Source: Candidatus Mycobacterium methanotrophicum | GTDB taxonomy: Bacteria; Actinomycetota; Actinomycetes; Mycobacteriales; Mycobacteriaceae | Assembly: GCF_023515995.1 (NCBI RefSeq) | Contig: NZ_CP097320.1 | Location: forward strand, 186,001-250,000 | Length of the DNA: 64,000 nt | Reading direction: 5' to 3' | Shown here: positions 1 to 7,479 of the stretch, in pieces | How positions within the stretch are numbered: position 1 is the stretch's first letter | Layout of the letters: the number at the start of each line of letters is the position of its first letter | Program-made: the position numbers and the translations under genes | The notes under the pieces: model-generated | Databases searched by the model: none | Seen by the model: the letters and a program-made list of their open reading frames with translations, nothing else | Told to the model about the DNA's origin: nothing

Positions 1-100
1 GCCAGCTGCAGAAGAACGCTGACCGAGAAAATCCGAGAAATGCCACTTACACCGAATATCGGACAGTCCCGTGAGCGAGGCCCCAGCCCACCCCATACCG
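1..100. mobile_element. Possible end of a second insertion element (runs off window)
   Basis: Ligase homology in the neighbouring fragment stops abruptly near position 100, and the sequence to the left edge does not continue it. The segment contains GGACTGTCCGATATTCGG (minus strand) followed by GTGTAAGTGGCA. This style, GACTGTCC followed by GTGTAA, resembles termini of actinobacterial mutator-type (IS256-family) elements. That resemblance is from memory and no transposase is visible in the window. It could also be a simple deletion joint. Confidence 0.3.
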
Positions 101-202
101 TCTAAAGCCATCCCACTTCGGTTCATAGGAGGCGTCAGGAGGGATTGTCGGGACCGATTTAGCCAGCATCGGCGGGACCGGCGGCATGACGGGGAGCTTC
201 AT
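101..202 (-). pseudogene. ligC: 5' fragment of a ligC-type ATP-dependent DNA ligase (copy A)
   Basis: Read from an ATG at 202, the minus strand gives about 34 residues of the N-terminus of a LigC-type ligase: PPMLAKSV, then SYEPKWDGF, which holds the KxDG nucleotidyl-transfer motif and its catalytic lysine. After WDGFR the sequence leaves the family and reaches a stop about 20 codons later. The fragment closely matches copy B at 1327-1677 in the same frame, so these look like two tandem paralogues such as ligC1/ligC2 of M. smegmatis. The IS5-family element lies about 9 bases upstream of the ATG and separates it from a likely GGAG ribosome-binding site now at the far side of the element. No functional product is expected. 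Confidence 0.75.
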
Positions 203-211
203 CGCCTCATT

Positions 212-1154
212 GACGTTTTCTCAGTAATTTCCGCGTTGGAGAGTCGATAGTACGATCGCGGCGGCAACAACTGCGCCAATCCTGGTTGGGCACAGGCGGA
301 TTCGACGGAGGCAGCGCCAACGCTGTTTGAGTTCGGCGTTGGCGCGTTCACCGATGGCACGCGCCGCGGTGAGCAGCATGTTGTAGCTCTGATTCTCCAC
401 GGCCAGGCCGCGGCCCTTGACCGGAGTGTGCACCCCGATCCCCGCTCCTTCGTAGCCCTTGTCGGCCAGCGTCGGCACCCCGTCGGCCGCGGACTTGTAC
501 AGCGCGCCCAGGCAGTGCGCGCGGGCGGCGGTGATGTCGTGCACGCTGCCCGGCTCGACCTCGCTCGACCACACCGGGAACCCGCCCGGGTCGGCCAGTA
601 TCTGCACATTGCCGCCCTGGGTTTTGTGCTTGCCCGAATACCACCGGTGATGGCCGGCCTCGTTGCGCTCGTCCACCCGGTCGATGGCGATCAGCGTCCC
701 GTCCAGCGTCACGTGCGACCACTGTTCGGCCTTGGCCCGGTCGAGCACTTCGTGCAGGTCAGGAGCTTGTTCGGCGATCACGTCGATCGCCTCGTGCAGA
801 TAGCGGTAGCTGGTGGAGATCGGCAGCCCGGCCTCCATCGCCAACAACCGGATCGGGGCGTCGTCGCGGAACCACCGCAGCACCAGCTTGGCCTGCGTGC
901 GCACCGTACCCGACCGCCGCCCGGCCCGCGTTCTGATCTCGCGCCGGTGAACGTGCAGCAGCGCGGTCACATGCAGCAGGGTTTCCTCCGGCACGTCGCA
1001 GATGGCAGAGTAGGTGAACACGTGGGGTCCTTTGCAGCGGAGCGGGTTTCCTCGTCGAAACCGAATCCTTGAGCAAGGACCCCACGCCCAGCCACTACGA
1101 CACGCCGAAAACTCCAGTCACAACAAACTCACAAGCCCCAAGTGAGAAAACCTC
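212..1154 (-). mobile_element. Complete IS5-family insertion sequence (about 0.94 kb)
   Basis: The ends are imperfect inverted repeats: GACGTTTTCTCAGT at 212-225 and AGTGAGAAAACCTC at 1141-1154, matching at 12 of 14 positions when one is reverse-complemented. The trinucleotide ATT abuts both outer edges (209-211 and 1155-1157), compatible with the short target duplication of IS5-type elements. The longer string CTCATTG also occurs at both edges, so the exact boundary is uncertain by a few bases. A single transposase gene fills the interior on the minus strand. The reading frame is open, so the insertion looks recent compared with the surrounding debris. Confidence 0.8.
221..1021 (-). CDS. IS5-family transposase (DDE_Tnp_4 type)
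   Basis: This 266-residue protein probably catalyses cut-and-paste transposition of the surrounding element. The N-terminal third contains a helix-turn-helix-like stretch (GLPISTSYRYLHEAI, about 65-79). The RNase H-fold catalytic triad can be placed at D107 (TLDGT), D187 (ADKGYEG) and E225 (GERANAELKQRWRCLR), the usual signature of the Harbinger/IS5 transposase group. The start is a GTG at 1021; no closer ATG keeps the full N-terminal region. Length is normal for single-ORF members and no frameshift is seen, so it may still be active. Confidence 0.85.
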   Translation of the reverse strand: MFTYSAICDVPEETLLHVTALLHVHRREIRTRAGRRSGTVRTQAKLVLRWFRDDAPIRLLAMEAGLPISTSYRYLHEAIDVIAEQAPDLHEVLDRAKAEQWSHVTLDGTLIAIDRVDERNEAGHHRWYSGKHKTQGGNVQILADPGGFPVWSSEVEPGSVHDITAARAHCLGALYKSAADGVPTLADKGYEGAGIGVHTPVKGRGLAVENQSYNMLLTAARAIGERANAELKQRWRCLRRIRLCPTRIGAVVAAAIVLSTLQRGNY

Positions 1155-1326
1155 ATTGTTGTCTCCGGCCGGCGAACGGGTGTCTGCCGTCGTTTGTCGC
1201 GGAACCCGATACAGCCCCAGTTAAATTCTGCGGAGGCTTCGTCATACCCCAGCGTCGCCCACCGGCCCGCTCGCTCACTAACCCAACGGACCGTTTCAGC
1301 GGCCGGTCAATGACCGCCCGTACACA

Positions 1327-1677
1327 AAACGCGATAAAGGATGCCGGCGTCTTCTCGGCGAGCATTCGTACCCGCGAATCGGCCGGATGGATGCGCTGTT
1401 GCAGCGCCTCGAAGTCCAGGCCGTGGTCGGTGGCGATGACGATCTCCCCGTCGATCACGCAGCGTTGCGGCAACTCGGCCTTGGCCGCCGCGACCAGTTC
1501 GGGAAAATAGCGGGTCATCGGCCGCTCGTTGCGGCTGCCCAGCTCGACCTGGTCGGCGTCGCGAAAGACGATGGACCTGAAACCGTCCCACTTGGGCTCG
1601 TAGGACGAATCGGATGGGATCGATCGAACCGACTTGGCCAGCATCGGTGAGATCGGCGGCATCACAGGGAGGTCCAT
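1327..1677 (-). pseudogene. ligC: Truncated ligC-type ATP-dependent DNA ligase (copy B)
   Basis: The first 117 residues are a good LigC N-terminus: MDLPVMPP, PMLAKSV, the KxDG motif in YEPKWDGFR (catalytic lysine near residue 29), then ELGSRNERPMTRYFPEL and DGEIV. Homology stops after ASFIAF at about 1327. The frame runs on through about 57 unrelated residues to a stop at 1153-1155, next to the IS5-family element. The rest of the adenylation domain and the whole OB domain are missing, so ligase activity is not expected. The 1155-1326 stretch is not recognised and probably marks a deletion joint. Copy B diverges from the intact primase-polymerase gene across only 26 bases, the arrangement expected for ligC and its partner. 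Confidence 0.8.
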
Positions 1678-1703
1678 AGTCCGATTGTGCTGGAATCTCG
1701 GGT

Positions 1704-2732
1704 ATGGCTGCTGCAGAAGAGGTCGACGTCGACGGCATTCCGATCCGCCTGACCAATCCGGACAAGATCTATTTCCCCAAGCTGGGAGCCAACGGAACCA
1801 AACGCAGGCTCGTCGAGTACTACCTTGCCGTCGCTCGCGGGCCGATGCTCACTGCGCTGCGCGACCGCCCTACCCATCTGCAGCGCTTCCCCGATGGGAT
1901 CGAGGGTGAGGAGATTTACCAGAAGCGTATTCCGGCGCACCATCCCGACTATCTGCAGACGTGCCGGGTGACGTTTCCGTCCGGTCGGACGGCCGACGCG
2001 CTGAAGGTGACCCATCCCGCGTCCATCGTATGGGCGGCGCAGATGGGCACCGTCACCCTGCATCCGTGGCAGGTGCGTTGCCCGGATACCGACCACCCCG
2101 ACGAGTTGCGTGTCGACCTGGATCCCCAGCCGGGCACCGCTTTTGCCGAGGCCCGGACTGTTGCAGTCGACGTACTGCGGCCGCTGCTCGACGAACTCGG
2201 CCTGGTTGGCTACCCGAAGACGTCAGGGGGCCGTGGCATCCACGTGTTCCTCCGCATCAAAACGCACTGGGATTTCACCGCTGTGCGCCGCGCCGGCATC
2301 GCGCTGGCGCGCGAGGTGGAACGCCGTGCCCCCGATGCGGTGACGACCGAGTGGTGGAAGGAAAACAGGGGGGCACGGGTCTTTGTGGACTTCAACCAGA
2401 ACGCTCGCGACCGTACGTTCGCATCGGCTTACTCGGTGCGGCGCACGGCGATCGGCACGGTGTCGACGCCGCTGACGTGGGACGAGCTGGCAAGCGCGGA
2501 CCCCGACGACTACACGATGGCGACCGTGCCCGGCCTGGTAGGCCGACGCGAAGATCCTTGGGCCGACATAGATGCGGTTGCTCAATCGATCGCGCCGCTT
2601 CTTGAAATGGCCGAGGCCGACGAAGAGCGGGGACTCGGTGACATGCCGTATCCACCCAACTATCCGAAGATGCCCGGCGAGCCCAAACGCGTTCAGCCGA
2701 GCCGGGATACGGATCGGAAGATGCAGCGCTAA
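1704..2732 (+). CDS. LigD-type primase-polymerase domain protein (Prim-PolC / PolD1-like)
   Basis: A 342-residue stand-alone archaeo-eukaryotic primase-type polymerase, comparable in length to the M. tuberculosis protein beside ligC (Rv3730c). Visible catalytic features are the metal-binding D138-x-D140 in ELRVDLDP, the SGGRGIH nucleotide-binding stretch ending at H180, and a third acidic residue at D229 in FVDFNQN. These proteins fill short gaps with ribonucleotides or deoxynucleotides and in mycobacteria have been linked to LigC in base-excision or gap repair. The ATG at 1704 begins the conserved N-terminus. Its ligase partner is broken here, so the polymerase would have to work with another ligase. 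The stop overlaps the convergent cutinase gene by three bases. Confidence 0.88.
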   Translation: MAAAEEVDVDGIPIRLTNPDKIYFPKLGANGTKRRLVEYYLAVARGPMLTALRDRPTHLQRFPDGIEGEEIYQKRIPAHHPDYLQTCRVTFPSGRTADALKVTHPASIVWAAQMGTVTLHPWQVRCPDTDHPDELRVDLDPQPGTAFAEARTVAVDVLRPLLDELGLVGYPKTSGGRGIHVFLRIKTHWDFTAVRRAGIALAREVERRAPDAVTTEWWKENRGARVFVDFNQNARDRTFASAYSVRRTAIGTVSTPLTWDELASADPDDYTMATVPGLVGRREDPWADIDAVAQSIAPLLEMAEADEERGLGDMPYPPNYPKMPGEPKRVQPSRDTDRKMQR

Positions 2733-3364
2733 AGCCGACCCGCGACGGATGCCGCGGCCTGGTTGGTCACATCGGGAACATAGGAAAGATGAGCGAGGAT
2801 GTTTCCGCCTTCACCGCAGATCATGTCGTCGGGAACGCATAAGTCGATCGTCTTGGGCCGATAGGCCGAGCTGACCGGAGGGAACTGGTTGTCCGACAAC
2901 TGCTTCGAGTACGAACTCGACGGATTGCCGAAGAGCGCCACCGCAGCGACGTGATCACCAACGCGAGCAGGCAACTCATTGCTGGTCAGGTCCATGACGG
3001 CAGCACCCTGGGAATATCCCCCAAGAACCAGCTTCGTGCTCGGGCAGCTTCCGGCCATGTTCTGGATGTGGGCATCCGCATCGGCGGCGCCGGCCCGCGC
3101 GCTATCGACGTAGTTCGGGGTCGCCGGATAGTTGACCGGGTAGACGCCCACGGACTTCCCCGACACCTGCGCGGTGAGAGAGTCGATGAAGGCTTGGCCG
3201 GCCCCGCCGACGCCCGAGGGCTCGCCGGTGCCGCGGGCGAACACCACCTCGACGTCCGGACATGGTTCGGCAAAGGCAACCGGCATGACCTCCGTCGCGG
3301 TTGGGACGGCCCACACCGTCACCAGCGCGGAACTAACGATGCGAGCAAAGCTGCGGCGACTCAT
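2729..3364 (-). CDS. Secreted cutinase-family esterase
   Basis: From the ATG at 3364 this is a 211-residue secreted serine esterase of the mycobacterial cutinase-like (CULP) group. The first 32 residues form a signal peptide ending in AFA, followed by mature EPCPDVEVVFARGTGEP. The catalytic triad is S118 in GGYSQG, D180 in CVPDDMIC and H192 in LAHLSY. Cysteines at 35, 107, 176 and 183 fit the two conserved disulfides. An earlier in-frame start at 3430 would place a DNA tandem repeat inside the protein and spoil the signal peptide, so I prefer 3364. By location it may correspond to M. tuberculosis cut5, which is split there but intact here; that link is inference. Confidence 0.85.
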   Translation of the reverse strand: MSRRSFARIVSSALVTVWAVPTATEVMPVAFAEPCPDVEVVFARGTGEPSGVGGAGQAFIDSLTAQVSGKSVGVYPVNYPATPNYVDSARAGAADADAHIQNMAGSCPSTKLVLGGYSQGAAVMDLTSNELPARVGDHVAAVALFGNPSSSYSKQLSDNQFPPVSSAYRPKTIDLCVPDDMICGEGGNILAHLSYVPDVTNQAAASVAGRL

Positions 3365-3385
3365 CTCTGCAATGCTGCCATCTCG

Positions 3386-3417
3386 CCGGACTGCGGGTAA
3401 TCCGGACTGCGGGTAAT
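3386..3417. repeat. Two tandem copies of a 16-base unit
   Basis: CCGGACTGCGGGTAAT occurs twice head to tail (3386-3401 and 3402-3417), just upstream of the chosen cutinase start. The copies are identical. The site lies in the gap between cutinase and the dioxygenase-like gene. Confidence 0.85.
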
Positions 3418-3445
3418 AGCATCCCGGCATGATCGCATCGCGGCG

Positions 3446-4300
3446 CTAGGGCTCGTCCAGCAGCCGCAGCGGATGCAAACCGTCGACCGCGCCGACGAAC
3501 GGCGGGTGGATGCTGTAACCGAGCATGCGGCGAATGTCGGCAGAGACCTCCCGAGCGATCTCACGGGAGATCGACAACGTGAACGCCTCCATCGGCCGCA
3601 GCCACGGTTGGCAGTATTGGGCCGTCACCGCAAGCCGGTCGCGGGTGGTGGTGTTGGCGCCTCCGCCATGCCACAGGGTGCCGACGAAGAACACGCACGA
3701 ACCCACGGGCATCACGACCGGAAGCGACCGATCGCCCGGACCCGGCCGACGCTTGCCCCAGCGGTGGCTGCCGGGGAACAGCACGGTCGAGCCGTTGTCG
3801 GCGGTGAAATCGTCGATCGCCCATATCGTCGCGGCCGCCAACGGCGCCCGCGGACGCGGAACCGGGTAGAACCCGTCGTCGTGGTGAGCCAGCTGAGCGG
3901 TCTCACCGGGCTGAATGTTGATGGCCTGCAATGCCGAAAGCAGGTAGTTGGGCATCAGCAACTGATCGAGCGCGGCCAACACCCGCGGATGGTCGACAAG
4001 CCGGTCGCACGCCCGCGTTCTGCTCAACACGCTGTAGATGCGTTGGGTGCGATGGCCCTCGAACGAGTTGCGGCCGGTGTGGCCCAACCAGGGACGGACA
4101 ACGTCACGGGTCCGCCGGCAGTCCTCGGCACTGAGCAGGTTCTCCCAAATGACGTAGCCGTCGCGGTCGAGGGCCGCCATGTCGGCCTCTACGATCGCAG
4201 GATCGACTGTGGCCCCGCCGGTCGGTGCCCGCTTGTAGCGAAGCGCCAAATCGCCTCGGAGGTCTTCCAGAGTTGTGACGGACTGGTCATCAACGTTCAT
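3446..4300 (-). CDS. Phytanoyl-CoA dioxygenase (PhyH) family protein
   Basis: A 284-residue Fe(II)/2-oxoglutarate-dependent oxygenase-like protein. The facial triad candidates are H139/H140 with D141/D142 in AHHDDGFY and the distal histidine H211 in GTLWHGGGAN; R222 in TTRDRLAVT is placed to bind 2-oxoglutarate. The central strand GSTVLFPGSHRWGKRR is typical of the family. The substrate is unknown; relatives hydroxylate lipids and small molecules. It lacks a signal peptide and should be cytosolic. It is transcribed in the same direction as the cutinase gene but 81 bases away, with no sign of coupling. It resembles M. tuberculosis Rv3633 in type. Confidence 0.8.
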   Translation of the reverse strand: MNVDDQSVTTLEDLRGDLALRYKRAPTGGATVDPAIVEADMAALDRDGYVIWENLLSAEDCRRTRDVVRPWLGHTGRNSFEGHRTQRIYSVLSRTRACDRLVDHPRVLAALDQLLMPNYLLSALQAINIQPGETAQLAHHDDGFYPVPRPRAPLAAATIWAIDDFTADNGSTVLFPGSHRWGKRRPGPGDRSLPVVMPVGSCVFFVGTLWHGGGANTTTRDRLAVTAQYCQPWLRPMEAFTLSISREIAREVSADIRRMLGYSIHPPFVGAVDGLHPLRLLDEP

Positions 4301-4429
4301 CTGCCCTCGGTTGCCCTCGGTCCTTACTCCGCAATGACCACAGCCTAACTCTGCGAACCGCCCATGGTCAGCCGTCGCGGGCCCTATCCTGAGAGGTCGG
4401 GGAATTCGGGGCTAAGCGGCGGAGGTCGG

Positions 4430-4951
4430 ATGGCGGCCATAACGGCGTGCCGCGCGTGCGGGACGCAACGCCGTGAGAACGCGCGGTTCTGTCATGGATG
4501 CGGCTGGCCGGTTGCCGCGGCCGACGCTGAGGCCTTGGACCAGCAGGTGACGGTGGTGTTCGACGACGTCTACTCGGCGCGGGAGCGGGCTCGGCGGGGT
4601 GACCGCGATGGCGCGATTCTCCTGATGCGCGCCGGCGTCGACGATCTGCTGCGCGCCAGACGATCGCGGGAATGGGGCATTCCGGCGACAGGTGTGTTGG
4701 TGGAGACGCTGCTCGACGGCGGAACCGAGAGTGACGTCGCGGAAGCCGAGGCCGCCATCGAGCGCTTAGCGGCCGCGCCGACCGACGACCATTCCGCTCT
4801 GCGCGACATCTGGCTGCTGCGGTTGCGCGCCCTGCTGGCGCGGGCGCGCGGCGAAGGTGTGCGATACCTGGACTTCGTGAATCGCTACCGCAACATGGCG
4901 ACATCGCTTGGCTTCGAAGGGCACATCGCGTGGGCCGAGGCGATGCCTTGA
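4430..4951 (+). pseudogene. Internally deleted adenylate cyclase / LuxR-like ATPase gene
   Basis: The N-terminus is a zinc ribbon with cysteines at 7, 10, 21 and 24 (ACRACG, FCHGCG), then QQVTVVFDDV, the opening strand of a class III nucleotide cyclase domain. At about residue 45 the sequence jumps into a helical C-terminal region ending LGFEGHIAWAEAM, the typical tail of the large mycobacterial cyclase-ATPase-TPR regulators, which run to about 1,000 residues. The rest of the cyclase domain and the whole AAA ATPase module are missing, yet the frame is open across the joint. The ATG at 4430 starts the ribbon. The stop falls exactly where the arsenate reductase remnant begins on the other strand. 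Confidence 0.7.
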
Positions 4952-4952
4952 T

Positions 4953-5290
4953 GGGCTCCGACCCGCCAGACCACGCCACGGCCGCGCCGCGGGTGAGGTC
5001 GCTGAAAAATCCCATGGCCATTTGGGATCGGCCCGCATTGTGCTGACGCAGGAACAACACCACCGGCTTGCCTTCGGTTGACTTGCCTGTCAGTTTCGCC
5101 AGGGCGCGGATTCGCTGCCGCGCGAAGCGCTCCGCCAACAGCGCCAAGAAATCGTGAACGGTTGCGCGGACGGCAAGCTGCTCGTAAGAAGAGCGCAGAA
5201 ACCGTTCAATGGTCCTCGCATCGAAGGTGTCAGCGAATTCGCTGTACAACCGCGCTGCTGCCAATTCGAGCGCGTGACGCTGGCGGCACC
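4953..5290 (-). pseudogene. Arsenate reductase / LMW phosphatase-like fragment without catalytic Cys
   Basis: The minus strand encodes the helical N-terminal domain of actinobacterial ArsC-like proteins (HALELAAARLYSEFADTF, TIERFLRSSYEQ, LLAERFARQR) and then VVLFLRQHNAGRSQ, the P-loop of the low-molecular-weight phosphatase fold. In active enzymes that loop reads LCVHNAGRS; here the nucleophilic Cys and the next residue are Arg-Gln. Homology continues to AWSGGSEP and stops at about 4953. At the 5' side the fragment begins inside the end of the coupling-protein frame, so two unrelated genes were fused by deletion. The product would be inactive. Confidence 0.75.
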
Positions 5291-6621
5291 CGGCGCAGCT
5301 CATCGAGGTAGGCGACAAACTCGGTCCATTCCAACAGGTGCACCATCCGGCCGGCTGTCCCGCGCACGATCAGCCGCGCCCGCTTCTCGTCGCGCGGAAT
5401 CAGTCCCTCGGACTCAGGTGCGTTGCTCAACGCCCGATGCGCGGCCTTGCCGTTGCCGTTGTGGTTATTGGACTGATGGCTGGGGGTGGTTTTGCCCGCC
5501 CAAAACGACGCTGCCTGCAGCAGGTCGTTATCATGGGTGCCGTACATGATCAACGACGCCGGCACAGCTTCGCGGATCGCGCGGCCCTGCAGCGGCCCAT
5601 AGACCGCGTCGAGCTGCGAACTCGACTGAGCCGCAAAACATATCGACACACCCGGGCTGCGGCCTTCTGCCAGGTACCGCGGCAGCCGCGGCAGCGGCGT
5701 GTTGGCGATCTCGTCAAGAAACATGCCTACCCGCGGAAATTCCTCGCACTGAGCAGTTTTGACGCGCTGGCGGTTGATCAGTTGGTCCATCAACGTGATC
5801 GCCTGCGGGGCTATCGTGCCGTCATCGGGTGTTAGCAAGTACACGGTCGCGTGACGCTCATCAAGAAGCGACAAATCCAAACTCGGCAGCTCGCGGTCCC
5901 GCAACGACGTGCGCAGCCACGCGGTGAGCACCTTGGTGACCGTGACCTTCACCGAATCACGCTGGCGCGGTTCCATATCCAAAACCCCGCGTACCCTCGC
6001 CTCAAATAGGCGGCTGCCGCACAACGCCGCCGCCGACGCCCACGACGGTATCGTATTGACGTGGTCGCCCAGCCGGCCGCGGGGGTGCGTCACGTCCTCG
6101 GCGGCCTCCAAGGTCCACTCCATCCCCAAGCCAGTGCAGGCGGGGCTGGCGCCGAACAACAGGCAGGTCAACGGGGCGAACGCCAGCTGATCCCACGGCC
6201 CCGGATCAGCGGCGGTGCGAAACGAGCCACCCGCTGGCGCGACCGCCGACATGCTCAGCAGCGTTTCGGCCACCGCTTGGGCGTCCTCGAGCGTGCTGAT
6301 CAGCTGCGTGGGGTCAAACCGGTAGCGGGTGAACTCGGCCGGATAGTACGGCGCGTCAATCGGGCGCAGATCCAGCAGAGCCGCCTGGCCGTAGCGGCGC
6401 GAAGCGACCATCTGCATCACGTCGTCTTTGCTGGAGGACACCAGCGCCGGGCCCGGCCACAGCACCGCACTCTGAGACAACCACTTGCGTGTTATGCCGG
6501 TGTCGGGCGGGGCGAAACCACCGATGTGAGGGCCAGTCTCCAGCGAACAGAGACGGCCGCTACGCTCGTCGCGGACCCAGCCGCCGAACGGGGTCACCGG
6601 CTTGCGGAATTCCTCGCTCAC
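5230..6621 (-). CDS. VirD4/TraG-like type IV coupling protein, probably inactive
   Basis: This 463-residue frame resembles the cytosolic ATPase part of conjugation coupling proteins, which feed DNA into a type IV secretion channel. Supporting segments are WPGPALVSSSKDDV, FLDEIANTPL (Walker B, about 301-310) and ICFAAQSSSQLDAVYG. The Walker A equivalent reads APPDTGIT at 37-44, so the invariant lysine is Ile43 and ATP hydrolysis is doubtful. No membrane-spanning N-terminus is present. The C-terminal 25 or so residues (after AYLDEL) run into the arsenate reductase remnant in another frame. The GTG start at 6621 overlaps the stop of a small upstream ORF. No other conjugation genes remain nearby, so I read it as a plasmid or ICE relic. 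Confidence 0.6.
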   Translation of the reverse strand: MSEEFRKPVTPFGGWVRDERSGRLCSLETGPHIGGFAPPDTGITRKWLSQSAVLWPGPALVSSSKDDVMQMVASRRYGQAALLDLRPIDAPYYPAEFTRYRFDPTQLISTLEDAQAVAETLLSMSAVAPAGGSFRTAADPGPWDQLAFAPLTCLLFGASPACTGLGMEWTLEAAEDVTHPRGRLGDHVNTIPSWASAAALCGSRLFEARVRGVLDMEPRQRDSVKVTVTKVLTAWLRTSLRDRELPSLDLSLLDERHATVYLLTPDDGTIAPQAITLMDQLINRQRVKTAQCEEFPRVGMFLDEIANTPLPRLPRYLAEGRSPGVSICFAAQSSSQLDAVYGPLQGRAIREAVPASLIMYGTHDNDLLQAASFWAGKTTPSHQSNNHNGNGKAAHRALSNAPESEGLIPRDEKRARLIVRGTAGRMVHLLEWTEFVAYLDELRRVPPASRARIGSSAVVQRIR

Positions 6622-6716
6622 GGTTCGTCATCCACCGCGTCGGAGCGGCTACCGACCTGGGCGCCTTGGTCAAACCCCGGCGTGAGCACCACCGAACTTT
6701 GAGGTCGCCGTTTCAC
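6618..6716 (-). CDS. Small ORF (32 aa) upstream of the coupling-protein gene
   Basis: A GTG at 6716 follows GGAGGGATCA, one of the better ribosome-binding sites in this region, and opens a frame of 32 codons. Its TGA overlaps the GTG of the coupling-protein gene as GTGA, a typical translational coupling arrangement. The peptide is hydrophilic (starts VKRRPQSSVVL, ends SDAVDDEP) and I recognise no domain. It may be a genuine small accessory protein, or the surviving 3' end of a larger upstream gene. Confidence 0.35.
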   Translation of the reverse strand: MKRRPQSSVVLTPGFDQGAQVGSRSDAVDDEP

Positions 6717-6967
6717 TGATCCCTCCAATGCGCCCTTTTCGCTCAGCCCGATTTAAAAGGATGGCCGGAAAATTTAAAGGATGGTCCTGCAAACTCACGG
6801 CTGTCTGTGTTTTGGCTGCCGACTGGCTGTGTTTTAGCCGACGGATCGCTGTCTTTTGGGCTCGACAAGGTGCATGTCGGGCTGGAAACCAAGCCCGCCC
6901 GGCTAACGACGAGCCAGGTGTCTAGGGAGGCTAAGCATAGCCTTTACCGAAGCGTTATGGTAGCCGC
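6717..6967. repeat. Intergenic segment with a short AT-rich direct repeat
   Basis: This gap between the coupling-protein relic and the secreted-protein gene is AT-rich compared with its surroundings. ATTTAAAAGGATGG (6751-6764) and ATTTAAAGGATGG (6772-6784) form a 13-14 base direct repeat with 21-base spacing. A looser echo follows in GGCTGTCTGTGTTTTGGC and GGCTGTGTTTTAGCC. I found no coding frame. The repeats could be plasmid-derived binding sites, but two copies are too few to call iterons. Confidence 0.4.
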
Positions 6968-7462
6968 ATGCGTCTTCCTCGTCTGAGCCTTGCCGTCCGC
7001 GCCGGCGTTGCAGCGCTGGCGCTCACCGCCGCCGCGACCGCCTTGCCCCGGGTCGCCGTGGCTGATCCGGGGTTCCAACCGTGCAACGGCTGCTCATCCA
7101 ACGATTCCACCGAGGACTTCCCGATCCCGCGGAGAATGATCGCAACGACTTGCACCGCCGAGCAGTTATTAGCGGCCGCAAGGGATTTCGCGCCGGTGTA
7201 CTACCAGCGGTACATGACTGACTACGATAACCACCCGAATGTTCAGCAGGCCACCCAAGACAAGGTGCACTGGTTCTACTCGTTGTCGCCGGCTGATCGC
7301 AGGGCCTATTCGGCAAACTTCTATGCGCCCCAGATCGATCCGCTGAACTTGGCGTGGCCCAACCATATGAAGATCTTCTTCAACAACAAGGGCGTCGTCG
7401 CCAAGGAAACCGAGAACTGCCAGAACTACCCAGCCAACGACATGTCGGTGTGGAACTGGTAG
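6968..7462 (+). CDS. Small secreted mycobacterial protein (possibly DUF5078)
   Basis: A 164-residue exported protein. The first 32 residues form a signal peptide (basic [13 protein letters not shown], hydrophobic [11 protein letters not shown], cleavage near AVADP). The mature part carries cysteines at CNGC, TTC and ENC and is rich in aromatic residues ([18 protein letters not shown]). The pattern recalls a mycobacterial family listed as DUF5078, but that match is from memory. No enzymatic motif is visible. It stands alone between mobile debris and the TetR gene, which is convergent 17 bases downstream. Confidence 0.75.
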   Translation: MRLPRLSLAVRAGVAALALTAAATALPRVAVADPGFQPCNGCSSNDSTEDFPIPRRMIATTCTAEQLLAAARDFAPVYYQRYMTDYDNHPNVQQATQDKVHWFYSLSPADRRAYSANFYAPQIDPLNLAWPNHMKIFFNNKGVVAKETENCQNYPANDMSVWNW

Positions 7463-7479
7463 GTCCCGTCGCCCGGCGA

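Noticed and set aside
4368..5318. 316-residue minus-strand frame taken as one arsenate reductase
   Set aside because: Only the first 122 residues have ArsC homology; the rest is antisense to the cyclase relic and is Arg/Pro/Ala-rich noise.
6751..6784. Direct repeats considered as plasmid iterons
   Set aside because: Only two copies with unequal length and no replication gene nearby.
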